From NCBI RefSeq assembly GCF_965638725.1, contig NC_134960.1:3350501-3414500 (forward strand): a stretch of DNA of 64,000 nucleotides, in the 5' to 3' direction. The stretch comes from Aptenodytes patagonicus. Its lineage: Eukaryota; Chordata; Aves; Sphenisciformes; Spheniscidae. A program made the position numbers and the translations under genes. The notes under the pieces are model-generated. The model saw nothing but the letters and a program-made list of their open reading frames with translations. It ran no database searches and was not told the DNA's origin. This document shows positions 25,031-36,915 of this stretch, piece after piece. Position 1 is the stretch's first letter; every line of letters begins with the position of its first letter.

Positions 25031-28000
25031 CAGTGAGGACATTCATATGCTCTGTATCAGAAAAGTTTAACAAAAACCAGTATGGGGCCTCCTCCTTAAA
25101 GGACACTTGATTGTAAAAGAAAAGGTGTTAAGAATGATGTGATTAGTTCTGCTGCTTTGTGGTGGCTGGGATATACGGCCTTGAAGATTACTGCTCCATC
25201 AGCCTTACATGAGGATTTAGCACTCCCATAAAGCTGCTCAGCCTTATGGGAGCACAGAATGCAGCTTTGGTTTGGATTTGGGGCAGGAGAGGGAAGCTGC
25301 ACGGCCGAGCAGGTACCGTGACGTTAGGGGACCGCGCACACACCATCACTGCAACGGGGCAGCACCACCCCTCAGCCTCCCCGGTGAGTCCGCTCAGGGA
25401 TTTCCCTCCAAGAAAACTACCGCAAAAAACCAGCCCAAACCAAAAGAAACCTCAAATCCTCAGGCTGGCCTGGCCTGGCCTCTCAGCAACGAAAAACGTT
25501 ACGTCGAGACTGCGGCGACCAGTCGCTCACCTGGACTCTACAACGTAAAACACTCTTGTTCGGGCTTGGTTTTACGAGAGAGCTTAGTAACGGTTTTACG
25601 AGAAACCAAATTAACAGTTTACTGCTACTGAACGGGGAACATCCCCATCTCTGTCCTAAACATCCCCATCTCTGTCCTAAACATCCCCATCTCTGTCCTA
25701 AACATTCCCATCGCTTGCCTTGAGCCAGCTCTGGCACCGGCCCGGCCGCGTGGTAAACCAGCTCAGTGCCCCAAAATGGCTGAAAAATCAACCCAGGAAG
25801 AAGAAAGATTAAAAAAGAAAGAGGAATTGTTTTGCTGGGTTAGGAACCTGCTTACCTTCCGGAGCAGGGGAACGTGGCGTGGCAAGGGGAAGGAAGAGCC
25901 TCCTCTCGGGGTGTCAGGAGCTCTCACTAACCCAGCCCCAGCGATACCCGTCCCACCACCCACCTGCAACACCCGCCTTCCTGATCACACCTCGGGCAGA
26001 AGGCGGGAGAGCTCTGCCTGGGAGGACCTGCTCGTCCCTCTCAGAGCAAGGGTAGCTGCTGGATCACACCGCCCTCCTCTCCCCAGCCCCGGGGCAGCAT
26101 CGCTGCCTCAAGATTTAGGCAGAAAATTGAGGCCCAAGCGAGTACCAGCTGACGGCCGGATTCCTCTTTGCTCAGCATGCCAGCTTTTCACAGACAATAA
26201 AAGCTAATAAAATCTCACCCACTGTGGCTCATCGCAGGTTTCCTAAACTGACCATGACTTAGGAAATCCCTGACCGATGTTTTGTCCACCTCGGCCTGCA
26301 GCTGTGCTGCTCCCTATTTGGAAACTAAGCAAAGATTTCCCAAGCCTGAGTTACAGCTGTAAGAGCATCCCCCTTCTCCTTCTAATATTAATAGTAGTCT
26401 GTGTTAGAGCCACAGAAATATCCCTTTTCCCTATTATTTTTGTAACATTTAAATTTATTTAAGAGAGATCACATTTTTCATCTCCACATTGCAAATTAAT
26501 TTCCCGTAACTCAAACCACCCTGCTCAGATAAATCTTTCTCTATTCACCCTGTATACAACTGAGCAGCAGCCAAGGACAGTTGATTTAGCTGAATAATAG
26601 GCACTGGTGCTAAATGAAAATTAAACTATAAATATTTTAAAATACCTGATTTCCTGGATAGTAAAAGTGAAATGTATCATTTGTTTAAACTATCCTATTC
26701 ATTATTTCTATCCTCATTTCATAAAACTCAACCACTAAAGAGAACCTACATAAATAGAGCTTCAACTTTCATCTCGAGAAGTTTAATCAGAAAGCTCTTC
26801 AGGAGTATTTTATTCCTTTTATCAGAATGTTGATGGAAGACATAATTCACCTTAATGTGAGAAAGTTTCCTTTCTTCAGTAAAGAAATTGATCAAGACAT
26901 TTCTTGTTGGTAAGATCTGACATAAATCTGCTTGCTTTTTCCTTTATTTGATCTCAGCACTTTATGAATTTTTGATTGCCTGCTCTTAATTTTCCACAAG
27001 CAAATTCAGTTAAAGAAATTAAAAAGCAGTAGTTCAATCCCGATTACCTCATCAGCAAATGGCTCTTTTATTGCACAATGGATGACATATGCTCCACTCT
27101 CCCGGTGCTGGTGGAGCCCTTATAAAACTGGATCACGAGAGACCTTTCCCCCTTTATTGGTACTATTAGGAAAGAGCGTATCGACTACCCAAGCCAATTC
27201 AGCAAGGCACTTCCCCGTCCAGGCAACGATCCAAGGGCTATTGCGAATGAAAAAAATATCCTGGAAGAAAAAGTGCCGAAGTCATTCTGCGCATTTCAAA
27301 TCTTCCGTCTGTACAAGGGCGCAGTCCCTTTTTCACAGTACCAGGAGGACAGCGTCACACGAGTGCGCTGCAGACGCAGTTCAGCGCAGTCGTTAGCCAG
27401 GGCGGAGGCGATAGTTCACTATTTTCTAACTTTGTTCCCAGTAGTATCTTGCTACGAGCGAAGGCGAGCAAGCATATGCCACGTTGCAGGGACCGGATGG
27501 CAAGATGCCTTTGGTAACAAGCTGATTATTTAGCAGCCGCCTTTTCGGGACCCAAATAACCAGTGTTCATTGGTACTGCAGCCCCTACGTTATGCCAGCA
27601 TTATTTCCTGAATGCTGGAGCGGAGCAGCAGCGGACAGGTTTTAAGACTAGTGCTATTCCACAAACATCGTTACCTAAATTAATTTGCTTAGATGCATCC
27701 ACAAACCTTCTGCTTTGGTATGACCAAACCTCTCTCTTGGGGCAGCTTACTACAATCACTGTCAACCTGATGGAGCAAGATTCGCCCCGAGTACTTAAAA
27801 ACATTAGCATCCTAGAAGTGAACCCATTTAGACAATTCCCCAAATGAAACCCTCTGTTTAAAGAACTTCAAGGATTTCAAATTCATGTTAAGTCCCTGTG
27901 AATCCCAAAACGTTCAAATAAGCTGCCCTCAGTACCATTACTAAAGAGGCTTATTAAAAAAAATATTTATACAAATACTTAAAAGAAATTTTTCTTACTT

Positions 28001-29629
28001 GTGAGAGAAAGAGGATGTGCACAATAGCTAGAGAAGCAATTAACTGCTCTTCTTAAGCGCTTGGCGTGAAGTAGTAGGAGTGAGGCAAAGCTGCACTCTG
28101 CTAGAGAAGACACGCGGGCAAGCCATGATTTCATGACCTCAAGTATCAGCTACCCAACTCAAAATATTTCAGTACTGATGTGACTATCAAGAGCAAAAGG
28201 CTCAGGACACGATTTTCTCCTCTCAGGTAACCTCACGCAAGAGCATCTTCAGAGAAGACAGCTAAATGGACATTTCAGAGGAGAATTTATTAACATTCGC
28301 AGTACAGCCAAAGCGAGTTGCAGTCCTTTAGGCCTAAACACTGTTAGGTGCACCTAATTGCTAAATCCGTGGGACAAGTATTGTCACAGCACAGCTAAAC
28401 CTAAGAGCATTTTAAAAACGTGATGACTGCAAAACAAACTGCAAAGAAGGTTTAGTAATTGACAGTTTTCCCCAGAATCTCACAAAAAGCAATCTTGCTA
28501 TTAGCTGTGTGCATTCCTCCTCCAGCAAAAGTGACGGGGTTTTAAGATAGTGGGTTTGTTGGAAGGAACCGCTCAAAAAGTGGAGAGCTAATGAACTTCT
28601 CTCCCTACAGACAGTCTTTTCACAAGGACAAACAATTGGAGGGAGGGAGGGCAAGGAAACGCAAGATTTTTTCACCAATATAACAACATATAGTCTTAAA
28701 GAGGACATCGTTATTCGTTCAGAAAGCCTGGAAGAAAAACATTTAGATTGGTTTGATTCAGCCAGTTGAACTATGCTTCAAGAGCTTTGGAAGACATCCA
28801 AGATGGAATAAGGTAACACATCCATGAGCTCCAGAAATCAACAAAATATGCCTTATTTCTACTAATTCAGGTCGATGTTAATCTTCTTCATTTTTAAACA
28901 GTATTCTAGCTATTATAGTCAGTCAAGCGGCTGAAAATGTAACATCTGCCTTGATGGCCTAATTCACTGGATGGGTTGAAGAGAAAATGACATTTGGAAT
29001 GAACCTTTTAACGTGGGTATCACTGTACTTCGGTGCAGTCGGGCACTTCAGTACCTCATTCAGGGTTCTGTGTAAGGCCTGTGGCACCAAGCTGAAAGGA
29101 ACCGCAAGCGTTCTGCAAACTGCGAACATGCTATTCTCTACTGTCAAAATCATTACACTTTATGAATCTTATTTAAGGAGAAAGCTACTGAACTTCTTGG
29201 GCGCGAAAACATTAGCCGCCTCCTCTCCAATTCCAACATTTAAACATCCCGAAGGAGCTTTGCAAAGTAACCTTTCCCTTTGGATCTTGTGTTATGCTTT
29301 AATGTGGGTACGTTCAGGTAAGAGCGTCAAGTATCTTCCACAATAACTACTAATTGTACAACTTAAGTAAAAAATTACTTGTTAAAGAACTTATTAATTC
29401 CTACAGCTTAAAAGATTTCATTTAAGCCTTGCTATCTACCCTACATACCATTTAACAGATCCATAAAACAAAACTCCGTACACCCCCTACACAGAATGAA
29501 TTGAAGCAGTAACAGAAAAGATGGGTTTGAAGCGGTTGTCCAACCCCAAGCACAAGCAAGCTCTTTATCGTAAGGTACTGTATAAAAGCAGTGAAACAGT
29601 TAAGATAAAAAACACAAGCTTATTATTGT
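25031..29629. other. Intergenic left flank of C5orf15, no gene recognised
   Basis: Includes the 21-bp minisatellite, a GC-richer block at 25,240-26,170, and an AT-rich repeat-free stretch at 26,380-27,080 of enhancer-like texture. No exon was supported. Confidence 0.55.
25640..25712. repeat. 21-bp minisatellite, about 3.5 copies
   Basis: Three perfect 21-bp units at 25,640-25,660, 25,661-25,681 and 25,682-25,702 (each starting CATCCCCATCTC and ending GTCCTAAA), followed by a partial diverged unit. The unit is a multiple of three, so an antisense open frame shows a GCLGQRW repeat; there is no other sign of coding. Confidence 0.95.
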
Positions 29630-29631
29630 CA

Positions 29632-29637
29632 TTTATT
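29632..29637 (-). terminator. C5orf15: C5orf15 candidate distal polyadenylation signal AATAAA
   Basis: The plus strand reads TTTATT about 1.43 kb after the stop codon. It would give a long 3' UTR form, and is an alternative to the hexamer at 30,743. Confidence 0.35.
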
Positions 29638-30742
29638 TTAAAAACCTTATTCAAAATACTAAGTGATACAAGTCCAAATACGATAAAAATTACTGCAAGA
29701 AAAGAGTTTGGGGATATTTTGTTTGTGCTTTACTTCTTGTGGTTATGAAAAGAATGCATTTAACAGTAGGATTTAGAATTTTAGCACTTCATTCGTACGA
29801 CAGTATCATGCCTTCAGACTCCGGATGCCAACAGCTGTGAAGTTGATTTTTTCAAAGTGTTACAAAGCTACTTGAATACCAAGTCATTAATTATGAGGTT
29901 CTGATCCACCGTTATTTACATATTTATCAGTTTGAAAACTAAATCACAAACAGAATGTACAGAAAACTAAGATTTTATATTTTACAACTCATGAAAACAT
30001 AAATAATGAAAGTACAAAAGACAAGGTAAAAAAAAAAAAACTAGTGTACCAGTAACTTGATTTACACTAATGCGTAAATGTTTGTCAAAAATTAGAGCAC
30101 GCTGTCCACAGACTGGCAGCCCCACACACCATTACTTTCATCTGCCTGTTACCTGGGTCAGAATAACAGCAAAATGAATTATTCTTACATTCTCGGGCCT
30201 CTCCCATTTATAATATAGCAGACCACATAACTGTTTCCCAACTGTCTTCAAATTCAACAGAAAGCTTCAATGTATTGAAAGCCTGTCAACTATCTATATT
30301 TCAGTAAGATTATTCAACAAGGCTTATTTTCCATTCATTAATTACAAAGGTAATGAAAGAGTCATAAATACCATTAGAGAAAAAAATGGGACAGTCAAGA
30401 AGCTGCATACCTTCACAAAGATCTTGAACATTTTAAAGAAATATATGGTATATAACTTCTGAAATAAAATGGTTTCTACATAATTATTTTTAAGTTATTT
30501 ACTGCATGAACACATACAGAAATTATGAAATTGCCATGCTAGCTATTCTGCCTAATAGGATCAAGTTATGCAACAAGAAAACAGAACCAAAAAAAAACCA
30601 AGATGAAAGATTTGCAGCATCAGAATTTAAGCATAGAAAAAAGTAATTATATTTTAAGTTTGCAATATAGTGGGATTTATGAGCCATATAAGTGATTAGC
30701 AGAGAGATCATTAATTTGATTTAGTGATGCCAAAGTCATTAA

Positions 30743-30748
30743 TTTATT
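30743..30748 (-). terminator. C5orf15: C5orf15 candidate proximal polyadenylation signal AATAAA
   Basis: The plus strand reads TTTATT in an AT-rich setting, about 320 nt after the stop codon. It is a canonical hexamer, but its use is inferred from position only. Confidence 0.45.
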
Positions 30749-31065
30749 AGACCTAAAATATTTTATGCTTATTTTTTGTATTACCACTATTAAGACTGCT
30801 CCAGACAGAAGGGATGATGCTTAATGAATGGAAAGAGCACTAATTATTAAACTCTGTATCTTTATAGTTGATATAAAACCTGACCAAAGTAGCAAACAGA
30901 TCTATCATGCCCTTGATCTTGCATGAGATTTAATCTTAAAAACATCCAGGTCAAAGAGAGTACATCTCATTTCAGTACAAGCAGCATATTTAGAATACCT
31001 GAATATCATTACATGACTAGGCAGGCAAAGAGTGATAAGTTCAGCAAACTCAAATCACAGTGCTT

Positions 31066-31197
31066 TCAAAATACGTAGTCATTAGTTATTTTCAGGGAAG
31101 GCATTGCTTCATTAACATTTTGATCTAAACGATGATATTCTACTGTCCTAGAGCATAGGCCATCCCTCCATCTTCGGCTCTGGACCAGTAAGAAGAT
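31066..31197 (-). CDS. C5orf15: C5orf15 exon 3 (cytoplasmic tail and stop)
   Basis: The exon starts after TTTCTTTCAG and its coding part is 132 nt (44 codons). It encodes [36 protein letters not shown] and ITNDYVF, then TGA at 31,068-31,066. The tail contains a YxxPhi-type sorting motif (YHRL, residues 254-257). Confidence 0.95.
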   Translation of the reverse strand: MFLLVQSRRWRDGLCSRTVEYHRLDQNVNEAMPSLKITNDYVF

Positions 31198-34100
31198 CTG
31201 AAAGAAAAAGCAGCCAACTTACATGTGCGTATGGAGAAACATTTTGGGTTTGACAGACAGCTTAACAGTTCTATTGATATCACAGTTCTACCCCTTGATC
31301 CTGGCAATGGCATTACTGTCACTATAAAACACGGCACTACTAGTCAGCCATTTCCATACTGTCCTTGCCATCAAGTCACTTACTGGCAACCTCAGTTGTG
31401 GTTTGGCAAAAACACGGCATTCAACCCGTAACTCTTTCAGTAAAGGTATGTGTGTAGCTTCAGAAGTACTGCATATACAGGCTATTAAACTACCCCCAGA
31501 TGGTGACATTTGTTAGTTTATTCTTCTTACCTATTTCACCCTTGTTAAAAATAATTGCATTACTGGTGCTGAAACAAAGGCAACAGAAGCAGCGATGGTG
31601 TAATTTGATAAACTGTGTCTGCATTACAGCTCAGTGCCCCCTTCAGCAGTATCAGCAGTATCAGCAGAGCAGTTAAAGAGGCTATATGATAAATCAAAGC
31701 ACTCAAGTGATCAGATTTTCAAATGTCTATTATCTTCACCCTATTTAGCCTTGTTTCTTACCGACATCATCTAAGAATCCACTTTACTAGACAGGGCAGC
31801 TATACTGGCAAAAGGGGAAATGTAAGTGGGCACAGGAAAAGAAAAAGGAGAACAAACCAATTTGACTGTTGTCTCACAGACAACAGTACCAGCAGCATAT
31901 TTAGAATACATGCCACTATCTATGTAATTAAAGCACTAGTGTATTTTTGTTCCCAAAATTATTTCTAGGTGCTAAAAATATATCAACAATCTATCTGATA
32001 TCAACAGATAGCTTTTCAATTACCCAAATGGTACTACAAGCGTTATCTCACTTATGTAGCAAAGACAAGGCATTTTTTATCACTTATTTGAACTTCCCTC
32101 AAAGTTAAATTTTCAAATGTAACACAGTCTTCAACATTTTCCCCTATAAAGACAGCAATGCACATTCCCAATATGCCATTGCACTGTAAAGCAGAAGGTT
32201 TTGGCATTTTTTAGCTGTGGTCTTTTCAGAGTCCCCCAAGTCCTTGACCAAATCAGTGTTCTCTACAAAGATAAACACTAAATTTTCCTCATCTCTAAGA
32301 ACTAACCTATGATTTAATTGCAGATTTGTGCATGCATCTGTACTGGGTCTGGCTGAGCTGGAGTTAATTTTCTATGCTAGCGATGTATTTTGAAATAACG
32401 CTAATCAGGCTACTTTCAAAATACAGAGAATTAGTTGGTACTGAAGAAACAGTTACCTGAAAACACTAATTTTGGGCTTCTCTAAATCTGGAAAGAGTGT
32501 TAAACATTTCCTAGAAGTTTGCAGTTAAGCCCTCAGAAGATCTATGATATAAAGACCACCTTAAAGTGAACACTTATTGCAAGGATTATCACAGTTATAA
32601 CAAGAACATTCCCACGCCATCTGGGATTAAACCTTCCTTAATTTGCTGTTTATAATCCTGTGCAGAAACAAAATTAGTTAATCACCTTCACTCGACTTGG
32701 TTCAGGTCTCATTTATAGAACTCATGTTGTACACTGCCAGTGTCCATTATCAAACTGATGGATTACTGATGTCAGCAATTAATTGATTTTCTAATCTAAA
32801 ATGTTTGATTCAAGTTCATTTTCATTGTGCAGATAAAAAGGACAGTGATGATCTGCATAGTGGTATCACAACAAGACTAAGTGGTCAGAGATTTCATTCT
32901 CCAAAAAGCTAAGTTCCTCTTATTAAAAAGCGTACAAGGCAATGCAACTTCATTTTAAATACTAAAGCTGTCTCTCTCAACCTTTCGCAGCATACCTACC
33001 TTCCTCTTATTGTGATAGGTGACATAAACAACAGCTACTAAGAAGGCAACTACAACCAGATGAAAAAAGAAATGGCTGTCTTCTTCTTCCAACCCTGTGA
33101 CAGAAACATCTTTTATCTTCTCATCGAGGGTCTTGATCTCCTCATTGTAATTACTAATGGTGTCAGAGTCGTCATCTTCTGGCATCTCTAGGTCTGGGTT
33201 GTATCTGGAATTCGATGTCATTTCGTAACGACCATAGTCATCTCCTCCATCTGACTCCATAGTTTCTTTTATGATGGATGGTGAACTATTTAGTGTGTCT
33301 TTCAAATCTGTTAGAAGATCTTCTTCCTCAATTTTAGTATCTTCAGAAGCATCAACATCCATTTGAGATACAGGACTAGCAGTCACCGCACGAGAGAGAA
33401 CATATGGCGGAGAATCACCTTTTGCTGCAGATGGTTTTACTGCGGTCACTGAATTGATTTTAGCCGTTGTTGGGAACGCCTGTTTTTTTGTTGGGGTTAT
33501 ACTCTGCAAGCTGTCTGTCAAATTCTGGGATCTGTTTAGTCTTTCATTCTCACTTTTAGAAGAAATATTTTTTGGAAGCATCTCCGCTGTCATAGAATCT
33601 GAGAAAAGGATGAGAAACAGTCAATATTAAGCACAAGGCACTAACTTCTCTTGTGATACTTCAGCTATAAATGAAAATTATTGCAAGGCATTTACTTTAG
33701 AGACAAGAAATCATATGATGAACAGGGCATATTTCACACTGCAAACTTTTTAGAATTCATATGCAGAAATACACGCTCCTGTACTTTGGCAACTTCAAAA
33801 GAATTCAAAAGTCTTGAGTGGGACAGGAATTAAAGCTTGGAAGTACGTGCTTTCTACATTAGTATGCCAAAGTGTCCCTGAAAAATTTAGCGTGAGTATT
33901 TTCCAGACTTAGAACTTCAGAGACATGTCCTCCCTCCCTCTGTGGATTTATGATGTCTTGCAGAATCATACGTGATTAGTGTTTTCTCCATCATCAAACT
34001 CTTTCTTCCACAGAATTTGCTGAGGTCTACAGAGGAAGAAGTTCTCAGTAAAGCTTTTCCTGCCGTTAAAAAGTTTTTCATCTTTCACCATTGCATATTT

Positions 34101-36777
34101 TGCCAGCAAAAAATGAGAACATGCTGCGATGTCTCCTTCAGTCAGGACACAAGGTCTAGTATCTCTTCCCAGGCACTTATTTTTATTGAATTTGTAGACA
34201 CAGAAAAAGATTTCCAACCTTATGTTAACTCGAATGAAACTACTGAACCACAGCACAAAAAACAAAGCTGAAGAAAAGACAATCTGACTGCATGCGCTCC
34301 TGTAGGAAAGCCTTTTGTTGGCAGCAAACTATTATAATGAAGAAAGTCAGCAACAGTGCTACGTAACCGTGTACCCTTAGGCAAATTCATAATCTCTCCA
34401 ATGCTAGGATGGCTTTGCAGAACTACGTAAAAACACAAGGTGAGCATTAAAACAACATGCAAGGCCCATCGCCCTCTTCTCTATCCAAAGGAAGGTAAAA
34501 AAAGATGCAGAGGGAGTTTATAAATAGCCAATGGTTTTTTAATCCTAGAAAAATAGCAAACTATTCATGTTTACAGCACGTCACTTCCAGATTCAAATCA
34601 GGAGGCACTTTAAAAATTAAGAACACATTTTAGACTTTCAGTACACATCATAATTTAAATAGCGGAACCATGCTTGCCTTGTATTTTGGCATGCCAAACT
34701 ACTTTTTAATTTTTTATTTTAAAAAAGTAACAATACTTCCATTAAGCGCTCCCAAGGAGCTCCCTGGTTCACTGGAAAGTTACAGATTCTAGAAACGAAG
34801 CATTCAACCAACTGCTTGTGTCAAATTACTCATAAGTAAAATATTATACAGGGGACACTGAATCATGTTATTCATGAAACATGTATATTTACAGAGGATC
34901 AACTACAACAGACTTCTTGTTTACATGGTACACTTTTCCAGTATGAATTACTCTTTAAACAACTGTAAAACAGGGAAGACTCAACTAAACCCATATGAAC
35001 TAGACATTACGGTGCCTCTCTGCTAAAGTTCGAAGTCAACTACTTTGCATTTAACACACCTATTGTTGTTGAAGAAACGACTAGTCTGAATTATCATATC
35101 AACATTAACTTGTTCAGTTCTTGTACAGGACAAGTTTAGGGAATTCTTAACTCCCCTCAGGAGTCAAGCCAGCTAACTGCATACGTGGAGATAAATATGA
35201 GGTAATGCAGCTGCAAGAGAGTTTCATATTTACAGCTAGTTGGCATGTTATGAGTGAGGTAGGTAGACCTTACTGCTACCCTCACCAAATAGACAAAAAG
35301 TATTAGAGAGTAACAGCTAAATTGTTTGAAATACAAACAAGCATATTCTTCCTATAGAACTACTGCATGTATCCTTACACTTCAAATTATTCTTAAACTC
35401 ATTTTAACACCAAAGGTTTAGAAGGATATATGCTTAAATGCAAGACACTCCCACCAGCTAATGCTGCAGCTTCAGAGTGAGAAAGAATAATTTCCTATTA
35501 TTCCTAAAAGAAGGTTTTTTTTTGTTTTAATAGGAGTAGCAAGTTTAGCAACTACACCACAATTGATTTATGATATCTATCCAAAACTATTTGGCATTAT
35601 AAATGGTGGTTGCACTGTTTACAGTTACACAACACTGTCAGATGACGTTAGACATAGTGCCTGGACTCCAGAGATGCCTCAGCTTCAGAAATATATATTA
35701 ATGTTCAATCACGGTGACAGAACTAGCAACACAGTCCTCTTAGTAAACACTGTACATAAAAACATCTGACAGGGTCAAAATTCACTTCCAGGAAAACTTA
35801 CTTTTTAGAAAGCAAGTTGTTCCATGATTTTTGAAGTTAAAAACTCTTGGTTTCCTACAGGTTTCTGTCCCACCTCCTGAGCCTCTTCCTTCATTACTGC
35901 CTACCCATTAGACCAGGTGAGGGGCAACACAAATAGAGCTGGTTTGGATATACTGACTGACAAGCAAGAAAAGAACTGCCAGCTCAAAACAGCTCCCTTC
36001 ATCTCCTTCAATAATTCCCTTTCTCTTCACTGCCCAACCAATACTTCATCTAAAACAAACAGAAACTCACTGCACTTGAAATATGTGTTTCTTATCAGCA
36101 TTTGATTACAGTTGGAGGTAGAAGGGAAGTGCGAAAAAGAAAATGGACTTCACTAGGAGTCAACTTGCAGAATAACACAAGCTTATTTTCGGGGGGGGGG
36201 GGGGGGGGGGGAGAGGCTAAAAACGGGCACCCAACTAGAATAATTAGAACAAAATATTAAGTCTGATGACTCAAGTTAGTCAGCTAAACTGATCTTCATA
36301 GCAATACACCAAGAGGAACACCTGGCGAGACAGCCTAACACACACCCGCCGAGGGAGCAGCACTTTAAATGCGCACTTTCTCCCACAGCGCTCACCCCCG
36401 CCGCTGGCTGCGACCAGTTCTCTGCGAGAAAGAGAAGAGAAAACCCGGCCGAGGCCGGTTCGCGGGGCCGGGCCCTGCCGCCCCGAGGCCCGCCCCACCG
36501 CGGGCCCTGAGCGGCCGCAGAGACCTTTAGGCCCAAAAGCGCTGAAGCGGAGTCCGGTGAAAGACCGGCGGGGCGGCCGCGCAGCGCCCACAGCCCTCCA
36601 TCCCTCCATCCCTCCATTCACCCACCCAGCCAGCCAGCCGCCGGGACCCGGCCCGGCCCGCCCCCCGCCGTGCTCACCGGAGGCCTCCTGTCCGCGGGCC
36701 GCCAGGGCCCAGCCGCAGAGCAGCAGGAGGCAGAGAGCGCGGCCCGCCGGGACGCCCCCCTCGCCGGCGGCCGCCAT
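31066..36777 (-). CDS. C5orf15: C5orf15 / KCT2, keratinocyte-associated transmembrane protein 2 (3 coding exons)
   Basis: A single-pass type I membrane protein; its molecular role is poorly defined in the family. Coding exons, in transcript order: 36777-36678, 33598-33000 and 31197-31066. Junctions are GT-AG and the sum is 831 nt, giving 276 residues (human about 265). Residues 1-30 form a signal peptide with the core [14 protein letters not shown]. Residues about 34-205 are a Ser/Thr-rich then acidic ectodomain with possible N-glycosylation sites at Asn44, Asn55 and Asn59. [10 protein letters not shown] leads into the membrane span at about 210-226. YHNKRK opens a 48-residue basic tail with [20 protein letters not shown] and the end KITNDYVF. 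The tail and membrane span match human KCT2 closely, whereas the ectodomain is diverged. The chosen ATG (36,777) has A at -3 and G at +4. In-frame upstream ATGs at 36,813 and 36,855 would add 12 or 26 residues. Confidence 0.95.
31198..32999 (-). other. C5orf15: C5orf15 intron 2
   Basis: A 1.8-kb GT-AG intron. It contains a CAGTAT hexamer run at about 31,640-31,660, one copy of a 26-bp duplicated sequence (31,884-31,909), and a possible old LTR-derived fragment near 32,340-32,400. Confidence 0.85.
32338..32400. mobile_element. Possible short remnant of an avian ERVL-type LTR
   Basis: The run TGGGTCTGGCTGAGCTGGAG, followed by TTAATTTTCT, resembles the opening block of a widespread bird LTR family as I remember it (forms such as GGCTGGGATAGAGTTAATTTT). 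Only about 60 bp look similar, and no coding part is present. The call depends on memory and could be wrong. Confidence 0.35.
33000..33598 (-). CDS. C5orf15: C5orf15 exon 2 (ectodomain and membrane span)
   Basis: This 599-nt exon runs from TTTTCTCAG|ATTCTATG to AATAAGAGGAAG|GTAGGT and encodes residues 34-233. It has a Ser/Thr-rich amino part, acidic clusters ([19 protein letters not shown]), [10 protein letters not shown], and the hydrophobic segment [15 protein letters not shown] followed by HNKRK. A second GT four bases after the donor (GTAGGTATG) would shift frame and is not preferred. Confidence 0.95.
33599..36677 (-). other. C5orf15: C5orf15 intron 1
   Basis: A 3.1-kb GT-AG intron. Its first 340 nt belong to the CpG island and include a CCATCCCT-type short tandem run at about 36,596-36,625. 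A 21-bp G homopolymer lies at 36,191-36,211. The rest is AT-rich with no gene or transposable element recognised. Confidence 0.85.
36191..36211. repeat. 21-bp G homopolymer
   Basis: An uninterrupted G21 run on the plus strand, within C5orf15 intron 1 (C-run in the transcript). Its length is likely polymorphic or an assembly estimate. Confidence 0.9.
36678..36777 (-). CDS. C5orf15: C5orf15 exon 1 (signal peptide)
   Basis: The coding part, 100 nt, encodes [20 protein letters not shown], then [13 protein letters not shown], plus one base of Asp34. It ends CCTCCG|GTGAGC. The exon lies within the CpG island, and its ATG is embedded in a YY1-type AAGATGGCGGC motif. Confidence 0.9.
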
Positions 36778-36781
36778 CTTC
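36770..36781 (-). promoter_or_regulatory. YY1-type element over the C5orf15 start codon
   Basis: The minus strand reads GAAGATGGCGGC. This is the AAGATGGCGGC form of the YY1 consensus, which in many vertebrate housekeeping genes lies just downstream of the transcription start and supplies the ATG itself. Confidence 0.65.
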
Positions 36782-36856
36782 CCGGGCACCCCGCACAGAC
36801 GTGGCGACGGCATCGCCTCCCGGCGCCGCGCGGGCGGGGGGGGGGGGGCGGGCACG

Positions 36857-36866
36857 GCGCCTGCGC
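36857..36866. promoter_or_regulatory. NRF1-like site GCGCCTGCGC
   Basis: On the minus strand this reads GCGCAGGCGC, a common NRF1 variant. It lies about 80 nt upstream of the C5orf15 start codon and 40 nt from the perfect palindrome. Confidence 0.65.
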
Positions 36867-36905
36867 GGGAGGGCGGAAACGCTGCGCACCGCCCCTGAAG
36901 CGGCC

Positions 36906-36915
36906 GCGCATGCGC
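36906..36915. promoter_or_regulatory. NRF1 site GCGCATGCGC
   Basis: A perfect 10-bp NRF1 palindrome in the CpG island, about 130 nt upstream of the C5orf15 start codon. NRF1 activates nuclear genes for mitochondrial and housekeeping functions. Confidence 0.75.

Larger units (their letters stand above)
29630..31065 (-). other. C5orf15: C5orf15 3' UTR (extent uncertain)
   Basis: This AT-rich non-coding sequence lies downstream of the stop. Canonical AATAAA hexamers on the minus strand occur at 30,743-30,748 (short UTR, about 0.3 kb) and 29,632-29,637 (long UTR, about 1.4 kb). Which is used cannot be seen from the sequence. Confidence 0.45.

Noticed and set aside
33593..33593. ATG at 33,593 in C5orf15 exon 2 as the start codon
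   Set aside because: It would omit the signal peptide. A good acceptor lies 6 nt upstream, and exon 1 supplies an in-frame signal sequence with a strong-context ATG in a CpG island.
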